Below, piece after piece: positions 1 through 7,915 of a stretch of DNA of 64,000 nucleotides (within the stretch, counting starts at the first letter, position 1; the number at the start of each line of letters is the position of its first letter). The stretch is taken from assembly GCF_024623325.1 (NCBI RefSeq), contig NZ_JANJZD010000005.1, positions 124,001 through 188,000 of the forward strand, given 5' to 3'. Source of the stretch: Acetatifactor muris (GTDB taxonomy: Bacteria > Bacillota > Clostridia > Lachnospirales > Lachnospiraceae). The position numbers and the translations under genes are program-made. A model generated the notes under the pieces. That model was not told the origin of the DNA. It ran no database searches and was given only the letters and a program-made list of their open reading frames with translations.

Positions 1-1629
1 CATACAGCCTGCAATATTGGAGCAATGATCGGCCGTACGTTCCAGATCTGTCAGCAAATCCGACCATATGAATCCCGCGCCGATAGAGCAATCCCCCTGC
101 TGCATCCGCAGAATATGACGTGTGCGCATCTCCTCTTTCAGCCGGTCTATCACCTCTTCCAGAGGCTCCACCGACGCAGCTGCTTCCAGATTATTGTGCA
201 GCACTGCCTCCAGAGATCTGTCGAGTATCTCCTCCACCGCCGCGAAAATCACTTCCAGCTCCGAATGCGCTCTGTCTGTAAAGCGCAGCCCTTTCTCCTG
301 CATTTCTTCTGCCGCTTCCAGCAGATTAACCGCATGATCGGAAATCCGCTCGAAATCTCCTATCATCTTCAGTAATTTTGCAGCTTCTATCCTGTCTTTG
401 CCGCTGATCTGTCTGGTGCTCAGTTTCACAAGGTAAGTGCTGAGAATATCTTCGTAATAATCTGTTTTCTCTTCTTTCTCGTGTATGCTTCCCGCCAGCT
501 CCGCAGAGCAGCTCCTCAGCGAGGCAATCCCTTCTTTCAGAGAAGCCACTGCAATCTCCGCCATTTCCCCCGCAACCTTATGTCCCCGCTCCAGAGCGAT
601 AGACGGCGCGGCAAAGAGACGTTCGTCCAGTTCCATATACTCTTCCGGCCTTTTCTCATCCGGAACGATTCTTGTCACAAAACGCTCCAGGACACCGGAC
701 AGGGGCAGTATCAGCAGCAGGCACAGCAGATTGAAAACAGTGTGAACCGCCGCAATGCCGAAAAGCGTGGCAGGCTCGTCCAGCAATGCCGGGCGAAAAA
801 GGACTTTCACAGCCCAGAAAACAAGCAGCCATACCACAGTTCCGATACAGTTAAAGGAAAGATGAACCGTTGCCGCACGCTTTGCATTCTTGTTGGCACC
901 CACAGAAGAAAGCATGGCCGTGACACAGGTACCTATGTTCTGTCCCATAATGATGGGAATGGCCGCACTGAAAGAAATCTGCCCGGTAACCGCCAGCGCC
1001 TGCAGAATTCCCACAGACGCGGAGCTGGATTGAATGATGGCCGTCAGAATCGCCCCTGCCGCAACACCGGCAACCGGATTGCGGAACAGGAGGAATATCT
1101 GACGGAAGGCAGGAATATCCCCCAGCCCCGCCACCGCTCCCGACATGGTCTCCATGCCGAACATCAATGTGGCAAATCCCAGAAAGATCATGCCGGTATC
1201 CTTTTTCTTCCCCCCTTTGACAAACAGATACAGGATAATGCCTGCCAGGGCCAGAATCGGAGTGAAAGAAGAGGGTTTTAAAAGTCTGACAAAAAAATTG
1301 CCGCTGTCTATCCCTGCAAGGCTTAAAATCCAGGCCGTAATCGTGGTTCCCACATTTGCCCCCATAATCACATTCACAGCCTGTTTCAGCGTCATCAGGC
1401 CGGAATTGACGAAGCCCACCACCATAACCGTCGTCGCCGAAGAGCTCTGAATCACCGCTGTCACCGCAAGTCCCGTCAAAAGCCCTGCCATTCTGCCGGT
1501 AGTAAATTTCCCCAGCAGAGAGCGCAGCTTCTCTCCTGCCCTGCGCTCCAGTGCCTGTCCCATGATGCTCATTCCAAAGAGAAACAGGCTTAAGCCTCCA
1601 ATCAATGTCAGCACATCAAAAATATCCAT
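1..1629 (-). CDS. Na/Pi cotransporter family protein with PhoU-like tail (3' end outside window)
   Basis: Inner-membrane sodium-dependent phosphate transporter of the NptA/YjbB type. The 543 residues in view begin MDIFDVLTLIGG and carry the two inverted NPT repeats, each with its QSSS signature: QSSSATT near residue 60 and QSSSASVG near residue 165. Hydrophobic segments fill residues 1-310. The rest is a helical PhoU-like region (ISDHAVNLLEAAEEMQ and similar). The ATG at 1629 follows AGGAG with an 8-nt gap. The frame is still open at base 1, so the C-terminus is missing here. The gene lies 120 bp downstream of the Ca2+/cation antiporter and faces the same way. In this family the PhoU-like part is thought to regulate uptake; that is family knowledge. 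Confidence 0.93.
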   Translation of the reverse strand, partial: MDIFDVLTLIGGLSLFLFGMSIMGQALERRAGEKLRSLLGKFTTGRMAGLLTGLAVTAVIQSSSATTVMVVGFVNSGLMTLKQAVNVIMGANVGTTITAWILSLAGIDSGNFFVRLLKPSSFTPILALAGIILYLFVKGGKKKDTGMIFLGFATLMFGMETMSGAVAGLGDIPAFRQIFLLFRNPVAGVAAGAILTAIIQSSSASVGILQALAVTGQISFSAAIPIIMGQNIGTCVTAMLSSVGANKNAKRAATVHLSFNCIGTVVWLLVFWAVKVLFRPALLDEPATLFGIAAVHTVFNLLCLLLILPLSGVLERFVTRIVPDEKRPEEYMELDERLFAAPSIALERGHKVAGEMAEIAVASLKEGIASLRSCSAELAGSIHEKEEKTDYYEDILSTYLVKLSTRQISGKDRIEAAKLLKMIGDFERISDHAVNLLEAAEEMQEKGLRFTDRAHSELEVIFAAVEEILDRSLEAVLHNNLEAAASVEPLEEVIDRLKEEMRTRHILRMQQGDCSIGAGFIWSDLLTDLERTADHCSNIAGCM

Positions 1630-1749
1630 AACATTTTCTCCTGTCCCTTGTCTTTTCGTTTCCAGTCTTCTTTTATTTTTCCCTGATTTCCGTCAAAAAT
1701 CCAGCCATTCTCAACAGCCTGGGCAACTTTGCCATGCCATTGCAGGTTT

Positions 1750-2679
1750 TCACAGGCATACAGATATAAAGTACAAAGCATAGCCAGTCAACATGAGAAT
1801 CCCGTCCCTACGCCTCAGTTCCCGCTTCCGCAGACAGCAGAGTAACAGCAGAATCCCGGCTGCCGCAGCAATGACGGTGTCTGTATAAAACTCCGGGGAG
1901 AACGGCACCGGTGTAATCAGCGCAGAGATTCCCACAACAAACAGAATATTGAAAATATTACTTCCCACAATATTTCCAATGGCAATCTCTGCGTTTCTTT
2001 TCATGGCGGCAGACACAGAAGTAAACAGTTCCGGCAGCGACGTTCCCAGAGCCACAATTGTCAATCCGATAAATCGTTCGCTCATGCCGAACGTCCTGGC
2101 CAGGCAGGAGGCTCCGTTGACGGCAAGATGACTTCCCAGAATAATCATGATAAGGCCTGTGACCGTACCCGCCAGAGACTGCCACAATTTACGGCTTTTC
2201 ACAGTCACCATTCCCACAGTTTTGCTTTTTTTCCATGTGTAGAAAAGATAAAGCAAATATCCCGAAAAAACCAGTGTCAGTATCAAGCCGTCTCCAAACC
2301 CGATGGTACCGCCCATTCCCTGTATCAGCAGCAACACTGTGACGGCAATCATAAACGGAATGTCACACATCACTGTATTTCCGGCCACTGCCAGCGGCAC
2401 AATTATGGAAGAAATCCCCAATATAATCAGAATATTCAGAATATTACTCCCCACAATGTTGCCTATTGTGATATCAGCGTTTCCTTTTATCGCCGCGGTT
2501 ATACTCACTGCTGCCTCCGGCGCACTGGTTCCCATTGCCACAATGGTCAGACCGATTACTGCCTGGGGAATTTTAAAGCGTTCGGCAATGCCGGATGCTC
2601 CCTCCACGAACCAGTCCGCTCCCTTTGCCAGCATGCCGAATCCAATTATCAGCGCCAATACAGCCATTCCCATTTCCAT
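1750..2679 (-). CDS. calcium/sodium antiporter (CaCA family, YrbG-like)
   Basis: A 309-residue membrane protein of the cation/Ca2+ exchanger superfamily, expected to extrude Ca2+ in exchange for Na+ or H+. The two alpha repeats are clear: TIVAMGTSAPEAAVSI with GNIVGSNILNILIILG in the N-terminal half, and TIVALGTSLPELFTSV with GNIVGSNIFNILFVVG in the C-terminal half. The acidic residue in each G(T)SxPE motif, which coordinates the ion in this family, is kept. About ten hydrophobic segments cover the protein. The ATG at 2679 follows GGAGG by 7 nt. It sits between the BlaR1-like gene upstream and the phosphate transporter downstream. A 20-bp tandem repeat containing TTGACA lies just upstream. 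Confidence 0.94.
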   Translation of the reverse strand: MEMGMAVLALIIGFGMLAKGADWFVEGASGIAERFKIPQAVIGLTIVAMGTSAPEAAVSITAAIKGNADITIGNIVGSNILNILIILGISSIIVPLAVAGNTVMCDIPFMIAVTVLLLIQGMGGTIGFGDGLILTLVFSGYLLYLFYTWKKSKTVGMVTVKSRKLWQSLAGTVTGLIMIILGSHLAVNGASCLARTFGMSERFIGLTIVALGTSLPELFTSVSAAMKRNAEIAIGNIVGSNIFNILFVVGISALITPVPFSPEFYTDTVIAAAAGILLLLCCLRKRELRRRDGILMLTGYALYFISVCL

Positions 2680-2727
2680 ACGATTTCCTCCCTGTCTGCA
2701 ACTATTCTTTCCTCTGCAGCAGGTTTT

Positions 2728-2767
2728 CTTTCTTCTCTGTCAAAAAACTTTCTTCTCTGTCAAAAAA
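2728..2767 (-). repeat. 20-bp perfect tandem repeat containing TTGACA
   Basis: Two identical adjacent 20-bp units (2728-2747 and 2748-2767) lie upstream of the Ca2+/cation antiporter gene. On the minus strand each unit contains TTTTTTGACAGAG, so a perfect -35 hexamer is present twice. I see no convincing -10 hexamer at 17 nt from either copy. The unit nearest the BlaR1-like gene runs into the T-tract of its terminator, so the duplication may come from replication slippage there. Confidence 0.75.
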
Positions 2768-2808
2768 AGCGAGCCCTTGCTGCAAAAAATTACAACAAAG
2801 TCTCGCTT
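2762..2808 (-). terminator. Rho-independent terminator of the BlaR1-like gene
   Basis: On the minus strand AAGCGAG pairs with CTCGCTT around an interior loop, and the stem is followed by seven T. It lies 24-70 bp after the stop codon of the BlaR1-like gene. Confidence 0.75.
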
Positions 2809-2831
2809 CTCACTTACAAAGCCGGATTCTT

Positions 2832-4751
2832 TTAAGAAGAAATCGTATTGACGGCCAGATAAACATGAAATGGTTCCATGCAAGCTACTCCCTTTATCGA
2901 GTCCCAGTATACCACAGGAAAATTTATCCTGTCAACCTGTTTTACATTGTAATAATGTACTTCTATCTCCGCCGCTTCCTCCCCGGATAACAGACGGGAC
3001 CATTCGAAGACAAGCATCACATTGTCACCGCTTCCGCCGCTTCCCGCAGACTGCTCTTCTCCGCCTGCCCGGACAGTCACATGGGAAAGAGAGCGATTGT
3101 TGCTGAAAATGAGAGTGACACTGTGGTCCAGCCCCCAGTCCTCTCCCAGAGTCACGCTGCACATGGACACATCCTCTGTCATGGAAAATCCTTTTATTTT
3201 CCATGAGAAGTCCTTCCTGCCATCCCGCCGGAATACGGCAAAGCCTCTTCGGTTTCTGTCATCCTGAAAGCCGGCCAGCAGATAGTCCGGCATACTGTCA
3301 GATTCATAAAATGCAAATATCTCAATCTGCTTCCGGGGGTACATAGATGCAATCAGCGCCGCAAGATAGTCCGTGTCTCCCTGGCCAGAGTGCTTCTCCA
3401 TCTTCCAAATCCATCGGATATGCTCTGTTCCGTCGGTCTGAAGTCCTGTGGCAAGCAGTATTGCCCCGTCCCCTGTCTGCATCACAAGATAAAAATATCC
3501 CTGTTCCCCCTCCCCATCAACCCGCCATATCTGCTCCACTGTTTCCAGCAGTGCCAACAGTCTGCCTTCCGGGTCATGAAGGTCCTGTATCCGGCTTTCG
3601 TCCTTTTCTGTCTCATGAAATACGCCCACTCTGGTCCAGACATTACCGTTGCCCATGACACCGTTACTGCTTCTCATCATCAGCCAGCCGTCCGGTGTAA
3701 ATACATACTCCGGCGCAGTATCCGGTGTATAGGCGGCATCATACCAGGGCGCGTCATAAAGCACCTCCGATACGGAATAGCCGGCACCCAAAACGTCATT
3801 CCCCCTCTCCTCCACAGGATTGGTAAGAAAGCACACTGCAGCTGCCCCACAGGCCGCAATTGCCGCAGCGGCTATCCAGAAAGCCGGCTTTTTATAATAC
3901 AGCACGCCCTTTACCCTTTCCTTTACACCCACTTCACCGAAAGCCAGAGGACAGGCTGCTGTCATATGACGGTGTGTACTGCATTGCAGCAAAGCTTCCG
4001 CATACATTTTTCTCTCTTCACTGTCCATTTCCCTCACCACCCGTTCATCACAGGCCAGCTCAATATCCCGGCACAGGCTAAGAAAGGCAATCCAGCACAG
4101 CGGCTGGAACCAGTACACGGAAAGCAACAGATATCCCAGGGGCTTCCACCAGTGGTCCCGCCGCTTCAAATGCGCCTTTTCATGGGCTGTGATACAGGCA
4201 AGCTGTGCTTCCTCCAGATCAGATGGCAGATAGATTCGCGGCAGCAGAATTCCAAAAATAAACGGGGACTCCACAGTATCGCAAATCCAGAGATTTCCTT
4301 CCAGCTTCATAGCCGTTCTCACACGTCTGCGGAGTCTGAGGCAGCTGAACAACGCATACAGCAGCATCACCGCCACGCCCACAGCCCACAGCAGGGAAGC
4401 CACATAAGTGAACACCTGCAGCGGATTGACACTGTCCCCCACATTCGGTCGGAAGGAATCTGCAATAGCAGGATTTACCACATTGTCCAGTACCTCAAAG
4501 CCGCTTTCGACAGCCGGTTCGGCCGCCAGCAGAATTTCCCCGGGCAACGTCTCCGCGCTGGGAATCAGACTCAACACACTTTCAAAGGAAACCGGGCAGA
4601 GAAGCCGGATTCCCACCAATGCCCACAAGGTACAGCATATTGCCTTCGGCGCTTTCTTCAGAACAATCCGCAGAATCAATACTCCGAGAATCATCCAGCC
4701 TGCCGCAATTGCCATATTCAGTACTTTCAGAAAAACAGTTTCCATACACAC
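2832..4751 (-). CDS. BlaR1/MecR1-like M56 family sensor metallopeptidase
   Basis: A 639-residue integral membrane zinc protease of family M56, predicted partner of the BlaI-type repressor encoded just upstream. Transmembrane helices occupy residues 1-60 and about 110-135. The cytoplasmic catalytic loop has the gluzincin motif HEKAH (in ITAHEKAHLKRRDH). A further helix near residue 290 leads to an extracytoplasmic region of about 330 residues. That region lacks the SxxK/SxN/KTG motifs of a penicillin-binding domain, so the signal need not be a beta-lactam. In the family, ligand binding triggers the protease and the repressor is lost. The gene starts 39 bp after the repressor gene, and the two should form one operon from the operator-flanked promoter at 5272-5300. 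Confidence 0.9.
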   Translation of the reverse strand: MCMETVFLKVLNMAIAAGWMILGVLILRIVLKKAPKAICCTLWALVGIRLLCPVSFESVLSLIPSAETLPGEILLAAEPAVESGFEVLDNVVNPAIADSFRPNVGDSVNPLQVFTYVASLLWAVGVAVMLLYALFSCLRLRRRVRTAMKLEGNLWICDTVESPFIFGILLPRIYLPSDLEEAQLACITAHEKAHLKRRDHWWKPLGYLLLSVYWFQPLCWIAFLSLCRDIELACDERVVREMDSEERKMYAEALLQCSTHRHMTAACPLAFGEVGVKERVKGVLYYKKPAFWIAAAAIAACGAAAVCFLTNPVEERGNDVLGAGYSVSEVLYDAPWYDAAYTPDTAPEYVFTPDGWLMMRSSNGVMGNGNVWTRVGVFHETEKDESRIQDLHDPEGRLLALLETVEQIWRVDGEGEQGYFYLVMQTGDGAILLATGLQTDGTEHIRWIWKMEKHSGQGDTDYLAALIASMYPRKQIEIFAFYESDSMPDYLLAGFQDDRNRRGFAVFRRDGRKDFSWKIKGFSMTEDVSMCSVTLGEDWGLDHSVTLIFSNNRSLSHVTVRAGGEEQSAGSGGSGDNVMLVFEWSRLLSGEEAAEIEVHYYNVKQVDRINFPVVYWDSIKGVACMEPFHVYLAVNTISS

Positions 4752-4790
4752 CTCCCTTTCCCCATCAGACAGTTTTCAGTCGTCACTCTC

Positions 4791-5177
4791 TCATTTCCGG
4801 TTTCCCAGCCGATGGTCGGCCCCGCCGGAAGAATCGATCATATCCCTGATCTCGGCAATTTCTTCCCGGGACAGGGACTTTCTGGATGTAAACGCCGCGA
4901 TAAAAGCGGGCAGAGAACCATCAAAGGTGTCCTCCACAAACTTCGTGCTCCGGGCGGCATAAAAATCCTGCCTGGAAATCAGAGAAGTAATTCTGCCCTC
5001 CTGATTCTGAAAAATGCCTTTGTCGCAGAGCTTTTTCAAAACTGTATATGTGGTGGATTTCTTCCAGCTCAGTTCCTCCCGGCAGATTGTGACCAGTTCT
5101 CCGGAAGAAAGCGGTTCCTGACGCCAGATAATATCCGCAAATTTTGTCTCCACCACACCTAATTTCACATCTTCCAT
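4791..5177 (-). CDS. BlaI/MecI/CopY family transcriptional repressor
   Basis: A 128-residue winged-helix repressor. The N-terminal half has the family's DNA-binding fold (TKFADIIWRQEPLSSGELVT, then SWKKSTTYTVLKKLCDKGIF), and the C-terminal half is the helical dimerisation tail. It is about the usual length for BlaI. The ATG at 5177 follows AGGAG at a long spacing of about 10 nt. It is encoded immediately upstream of a BlaR1-like sensor protease. Two 5-nt-spaced inverted repeats of GTCTAT/ATAGAC overlap and follow its promoter, which fits autoregulation of the pair. The inducing signal cannot be told from the sequence. Confidence 0.92.
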   Translation of the reverse strand: MEDVKLGVVETKFADIIWRQEPLSSGELVTICREELSWKKSTTYTVLKKLCDKGIFQNQEGRITSLISRQDFYAARSTKFVEDTFDGSLPAFIAAFTSRKSLSREEIAEIRDMIDSSGGADHRLGNRK

Positions 5178-5245
5178 ACAACGTTTTCTCCTTTTCGCCT
5201 ATCCCATATCCTGCTTCACCCTGAACGTATATTTCCTGCCTCTTT

Positions 5246-5264
5246 GGTCTATCCACAATAGACC
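5246..5264. promoter_or_regulatory. BlaI-type operator 1 (proximal)
   Basis: Perfect inverted repeat GGTCTAT-ccaca-ATAGACC, centred 26 bp from a second copy and just downstream of the predicted transcription start of the blaI-like gene. It is the expected binding site of the dimeric repressor encoded at 4791-5177. Confidence 0.85.
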
Positions 5265-5271
5265 CGCACTT

Positions 5272-5300
5272 AGTCTATCATGAATAGACCACTCTGTCAA
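5272..5300 (-). promoter_or_regulatory. blaI-blaR1 promoter with embedded operator 2
   Basis: On the minus strand TTGACA (5300-5295), a 17-nt spacer and TAGACT (5277-5272) form a sigma-A-type promoter. The second operator, GTCTAT-catga-ATAGAC at 5273-5289, fills the region between the two hexamers, and its left half-site forms most of the -10 box. A bound repressor would block polymerase. Confidence 0.82.
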
Positions 5301-5371
5301 GTAATCAGTTATACTGTCCGGACAGAAGTATTTGGCGAAAAAGAGATGCCATGGCCCCTGCACATAAAGAA

Positions 5372-5399
5372 AAGACATATGCTCTCCCGCATATGCCTT
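5372..5399 (-). terminator. Terminator after serA
   Basis: Inverted repeat AAGRCATATGC / GCATATGYCTT with a 6-nt loop, with T-rich sequence on both sides. The one mismatch is a G-U pair in minus-strand RNA. It lies 66-93 bp beyond the serA stop codon. Confidence 0.7.
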
Positions 5400-5464
5400 T
5401 TTTGTCTGTCCATGAAATCATTTGTCTGCTGTCACCCCGGAGAATGAAGCATCCTCCTGTCAAA

Positions 5465-6631
5465 TCATCCCTTTACAATCCTTGCCCGGAACACACCTTT
5501 AATGTTCTCCAGCGCCCGAATGATTTCCTCCGTCGGCGCTTCCTCCACATCCATCATGGTATAAGCCACTTCACCTCTGGATTTGTTGGTCATGTCACTG
5601 ATATTGATTCCCTTCTCACCGAACTCCGCAGTAAATTTTGTAATCATATTGGCAATATTCTTGTGGAAAATCGCCACCCGTCCGGCTTTGGTGCAGATAC
5701 CCATATCACAGGCAGGATAATTGACACTGTTTCTGATATTGCCGTTCTCCAGATAATCCATCATCTCTTCCACAGCCATTACCGCACAGTTATCCTCGGA
5801 TTCCTCCGTGCTGGCTCCCAGATGGGGAATCACAATGCAGCCTTTCTGTCCCGCGGTGGTGGCATTGGGGAAATCGGAAACATAGCGGGCAATTTTCCCG
5901 CTGTGCAGCCCCTCCAGAACATCCTCTTCGTCTGCCAGCAGATCTCTTGCAAAGTTCAGCAGAATCACGCCGTCCTTCATCTTTCCGACAGCTTCCGCGT
6001 TAATCATCCCCTTTGTAGAATCCATCAGCGGCACATGAATGGTGATATAATCACATTGGGCATAAATGTCTTCCACATTGGTCACATGATGAACGGCACG
6101 GCTCAGGCTCCACGCCGCATTTACGGACAGATACGGGTCATAGCCGTACACTTCCATATCCAGCGCCACAGCAGCGTTCGCCACTTTCACGCCGATAGCT
6201 CCCAGGCCGATGACACCCAGCTTCTTTCCTTTGATCTCAGTGCCGGCAAAATTCTTCTTCGCTTTTTCCGCCGCCTTCGCAATATCCGGATCTTCTCTGG
6301 ACGCTTTCACCCACTCAATGCCGCTTACCACATCCCGTGCCGCCAGCAGCATACCGGCAATCACCAGTTCCTTCACACCGTTTGCATTGGCGCCGGGTGT
6401 ATTGAATACTACCACACCATGTTCCGCACATTTATCCAAAGGAATGTTGTTGACACCGGCGCCTGCTCTGGCCACAGCCAACAGACTTTCCGGAAGTTCC
6501 ATCTCATGCATGGATGCGCTTCTTACCAGAATCCCGTCCGCATTCTTCACTTCCGACGTGATTTCATATTGATCGGTAAAATTTTTCAGTCCCACCTGAG
6601 CAATGGGATTCAGACAATTTATTTGAAACAT
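5465..6631 (-). CDS. serA: D-3-phosphoglycerate dehydrogenase
   Basis: First enzyme of serine synthesis: it oxidises 3-phosphoglycerate to 3-phosphohydroxypyruvate with NAD+. The 388-residue protein is the short type, with catalytic and Rossmann domains plus one C-terminal ACT domain. Visible features are the nucleotide-binding GLGAIG loop (VIGLGAIGVKVAN), the active-site region LLNFARDLLADEEDVL, the catalytic histidine in VIPHLGASTEES, and an ACT domain from about residue 320 (VAIFHKNIANMITKF), which can bind serine. It starts 65 bp after serC and probably shares its promoter at 7816-7844. Confidence 0.95.
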   Translation of the reverse strand: MFQINCLNPIAQVGLKNFTDQYEITSEVKNADGILVRSASMHEMELPESLLAVARAGAGVNNIPLDKCAEHGVVVFNTPGANANGVKELVIAGMLLAARDVVSGIEWVKASREDPDIAKAAEKAKKNFAGTEIKGKKLGVIGLGAIGVKVANAAVALDMEVYGYDPYLSVNAAWSLSRAVHHVTNVEDIYAQCDYITIHVPLMDSTKGMINAEAVGKMKDGVILLNFARDLLADEEDVLEGLHSGKIARYVSDFPNATTAGQKGCIVIPHLGASTEESEDNCAVMAVEEMMDYLENGNIRNSVNYPACDMGICTKAGRVAIFHKNIANMITKFTAEFGEKGINISDMTNKSRGEVAYTMMDVEEAPTEEIIRALENIKGVFRARIVKG

Positions 6632-6696
6632 ATTTTCCTCTTTTCCAGAACATTATTTATTTGCAGCAGTTCAGTAACCTGCCTGAACCATCACAT

Positions 6697-7782
6697 TTAT
6701 TTTTCATTTTCCTTCTCAAATTTTCTCATGAACTCCACCAGCTTCTCCACACCTTCCATGGGCATTGCATTGTAAATGCTGGCACGCATCCCCCCCACGG
6801 ACCTGTGTCCCTTCAGATTCTCAAATCCGGCTTCCTTCGCCTCTTTTACAAATTTCGCATCCAGCTCTTCACTGCCTGTGACAAACGGAACATTCATCAG
6901 AGAGCGGTCTTCCCTGCGGACAGTGCCCCGGAACAATTTGCTCTCGTCGAGATAGTCGTAGAGAATCTTCGCTTTCTTCTCGTTATATTCCTTCATGGCT
7001 TCCAGGCCACCCTGCTTTTTCAGCCACTTAAATACCTTGCCGCAGATGTAGATGCCATATGCAGGCGGTGTGTTATACAGGGAATCATTGTCCGCATGGG
7101 TCTTGTACTTCAGCATGGTAGGCGTGCCGGAAAGCACATCCTCTGTAATCAGGTCCTCGCGGATGATCACGATTACCACTCCCGCAGGTCCTATATTCTT
7201 CTGGACTCCGCCGTAAATGACGCCATACTTCGTCACATCCACGGGCTCCGACAGGAAACAGCTGGACACGTCCGCCACCAGAGTCTTGCCCTTTGTGTTG
7301 GGCAGTGTCTTAAATTTTGTCCCGTAAATTGTGTTGTTCTCACAGATATAGACATAATCCGCATCTTCACTGATGGGCAGGTCGGAACAATCGGGAATAT
7401 AGGAGAACGTCTCATCTTCCGATGAGGCAATCTTATTCGCCCTGCCGTAAATCTGAGCCTCCTGATATGCCTTCTTCGCCCACTGGCCGGTCACAATATA
7501 ATCCGCCACCTTATTCTTCATCAGATTCATGGGAATCATGGCAAACTGCTGGCTGGCTCCCCCCTGCAGAAAAAGCACTTTATAATTGTCGGGGATCTTC
7601 ATCAGATCACGCAGATCAGCCTCCGCTTCCTTAATAATGGTATCATATGCCTTGGAGCGATGGCTCATCTCCATGACAGACATGCCAGTCCCCCTGTAAT
7701 CAAGCATCTCATCGGCTGCTTCCTGTAGTACCTCCTCCGGCAGAACCGCAGGTCCTGCGGAAAAATTATACACTCTGGACAT
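6697..7782 (-). CDS. serC: phosphoserine aminotransferase
   Basis: Class V PLP-dependent transaminase that makes phosphoserine from 3-phosphohydroxypyruvate and glutamate, a cytosolic step of serine synthesis. The 361-residue protein opens with the family signature VYNFSAGPAVLPEEVLQEA. It has the phosphate and PLP contacts FLQGGASQQFAMIP and the PLP lysine in GGVQKNIGPAGV (about residue 195), and ends with the substrate-arginine region HRSVGGMRASIYNAMP. The ATG at 7782 follows GGAGGAGA. It is the first gene of a serC-serA operon; no phosphoserine phosphatase gene is adjacent. Confidence 0.96.
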   Translation of the reverse strand: MSRVYNFSAGPAVLPEEVLQEAADEMLDYRGTGMSVMEMSHRSKAYDTIIKEAEADLRDLMKIPDNYKVLFLQGGASQQFAMIPMNLMKNKVADYIVTGQWAKKAYQEAQIYGRANKIASSEDETFSYIPDCSDLPISEDADYVYICENNTIYGTKFKTLPNTKGKTLVADVSSCFLSEPVDVTKYGVIYGGVQKNIGPAGVVIVIIREDLITEDVLSGTPTMLKYKTHADNDSLYNTPPAYGIYICGKVFKWLKKQGGLEAMKEYNEKKAKILYDYLDESKLFRGTVRREDRSLMNVPFVTGSEELDAKFVKEAKEAGFENLKGHRSVGGMRASIYNAMPMEGVEKLVEFMRKFEKENEK

Positions 7783-7815
7783 CTATTCTCCTCCTGAATT
7801 TAGTTCCTCTAGTAT

Positions 7816-7844
7816 AGAATACTCGCTTCCGGCACTTTAGTCAA
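7816..7844 (-). promoter_or_regulatory. serC-serA promoter
   Basis: TTGACT (7844-7839), 17-nt spacer, TATTCT (7821-7816) on the minus strand, with serC starting 34 nt beyond the -10 box. Confidence 0.72.
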
Positions 7845-7915
7845 CTGCATTGTTAAATTATTTTGATTCATCCGGTTTAAAAAAGTAACAGTCCAGTAAC
7901 CTGTCTGAACTGTCG

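Noticed and set aside
4921..5256. 111-codon minus-strand frame overlapping the blaI-like gene
   Set aside because: It crosses the operator and lies out of frame with a clear BlaI-family protein.
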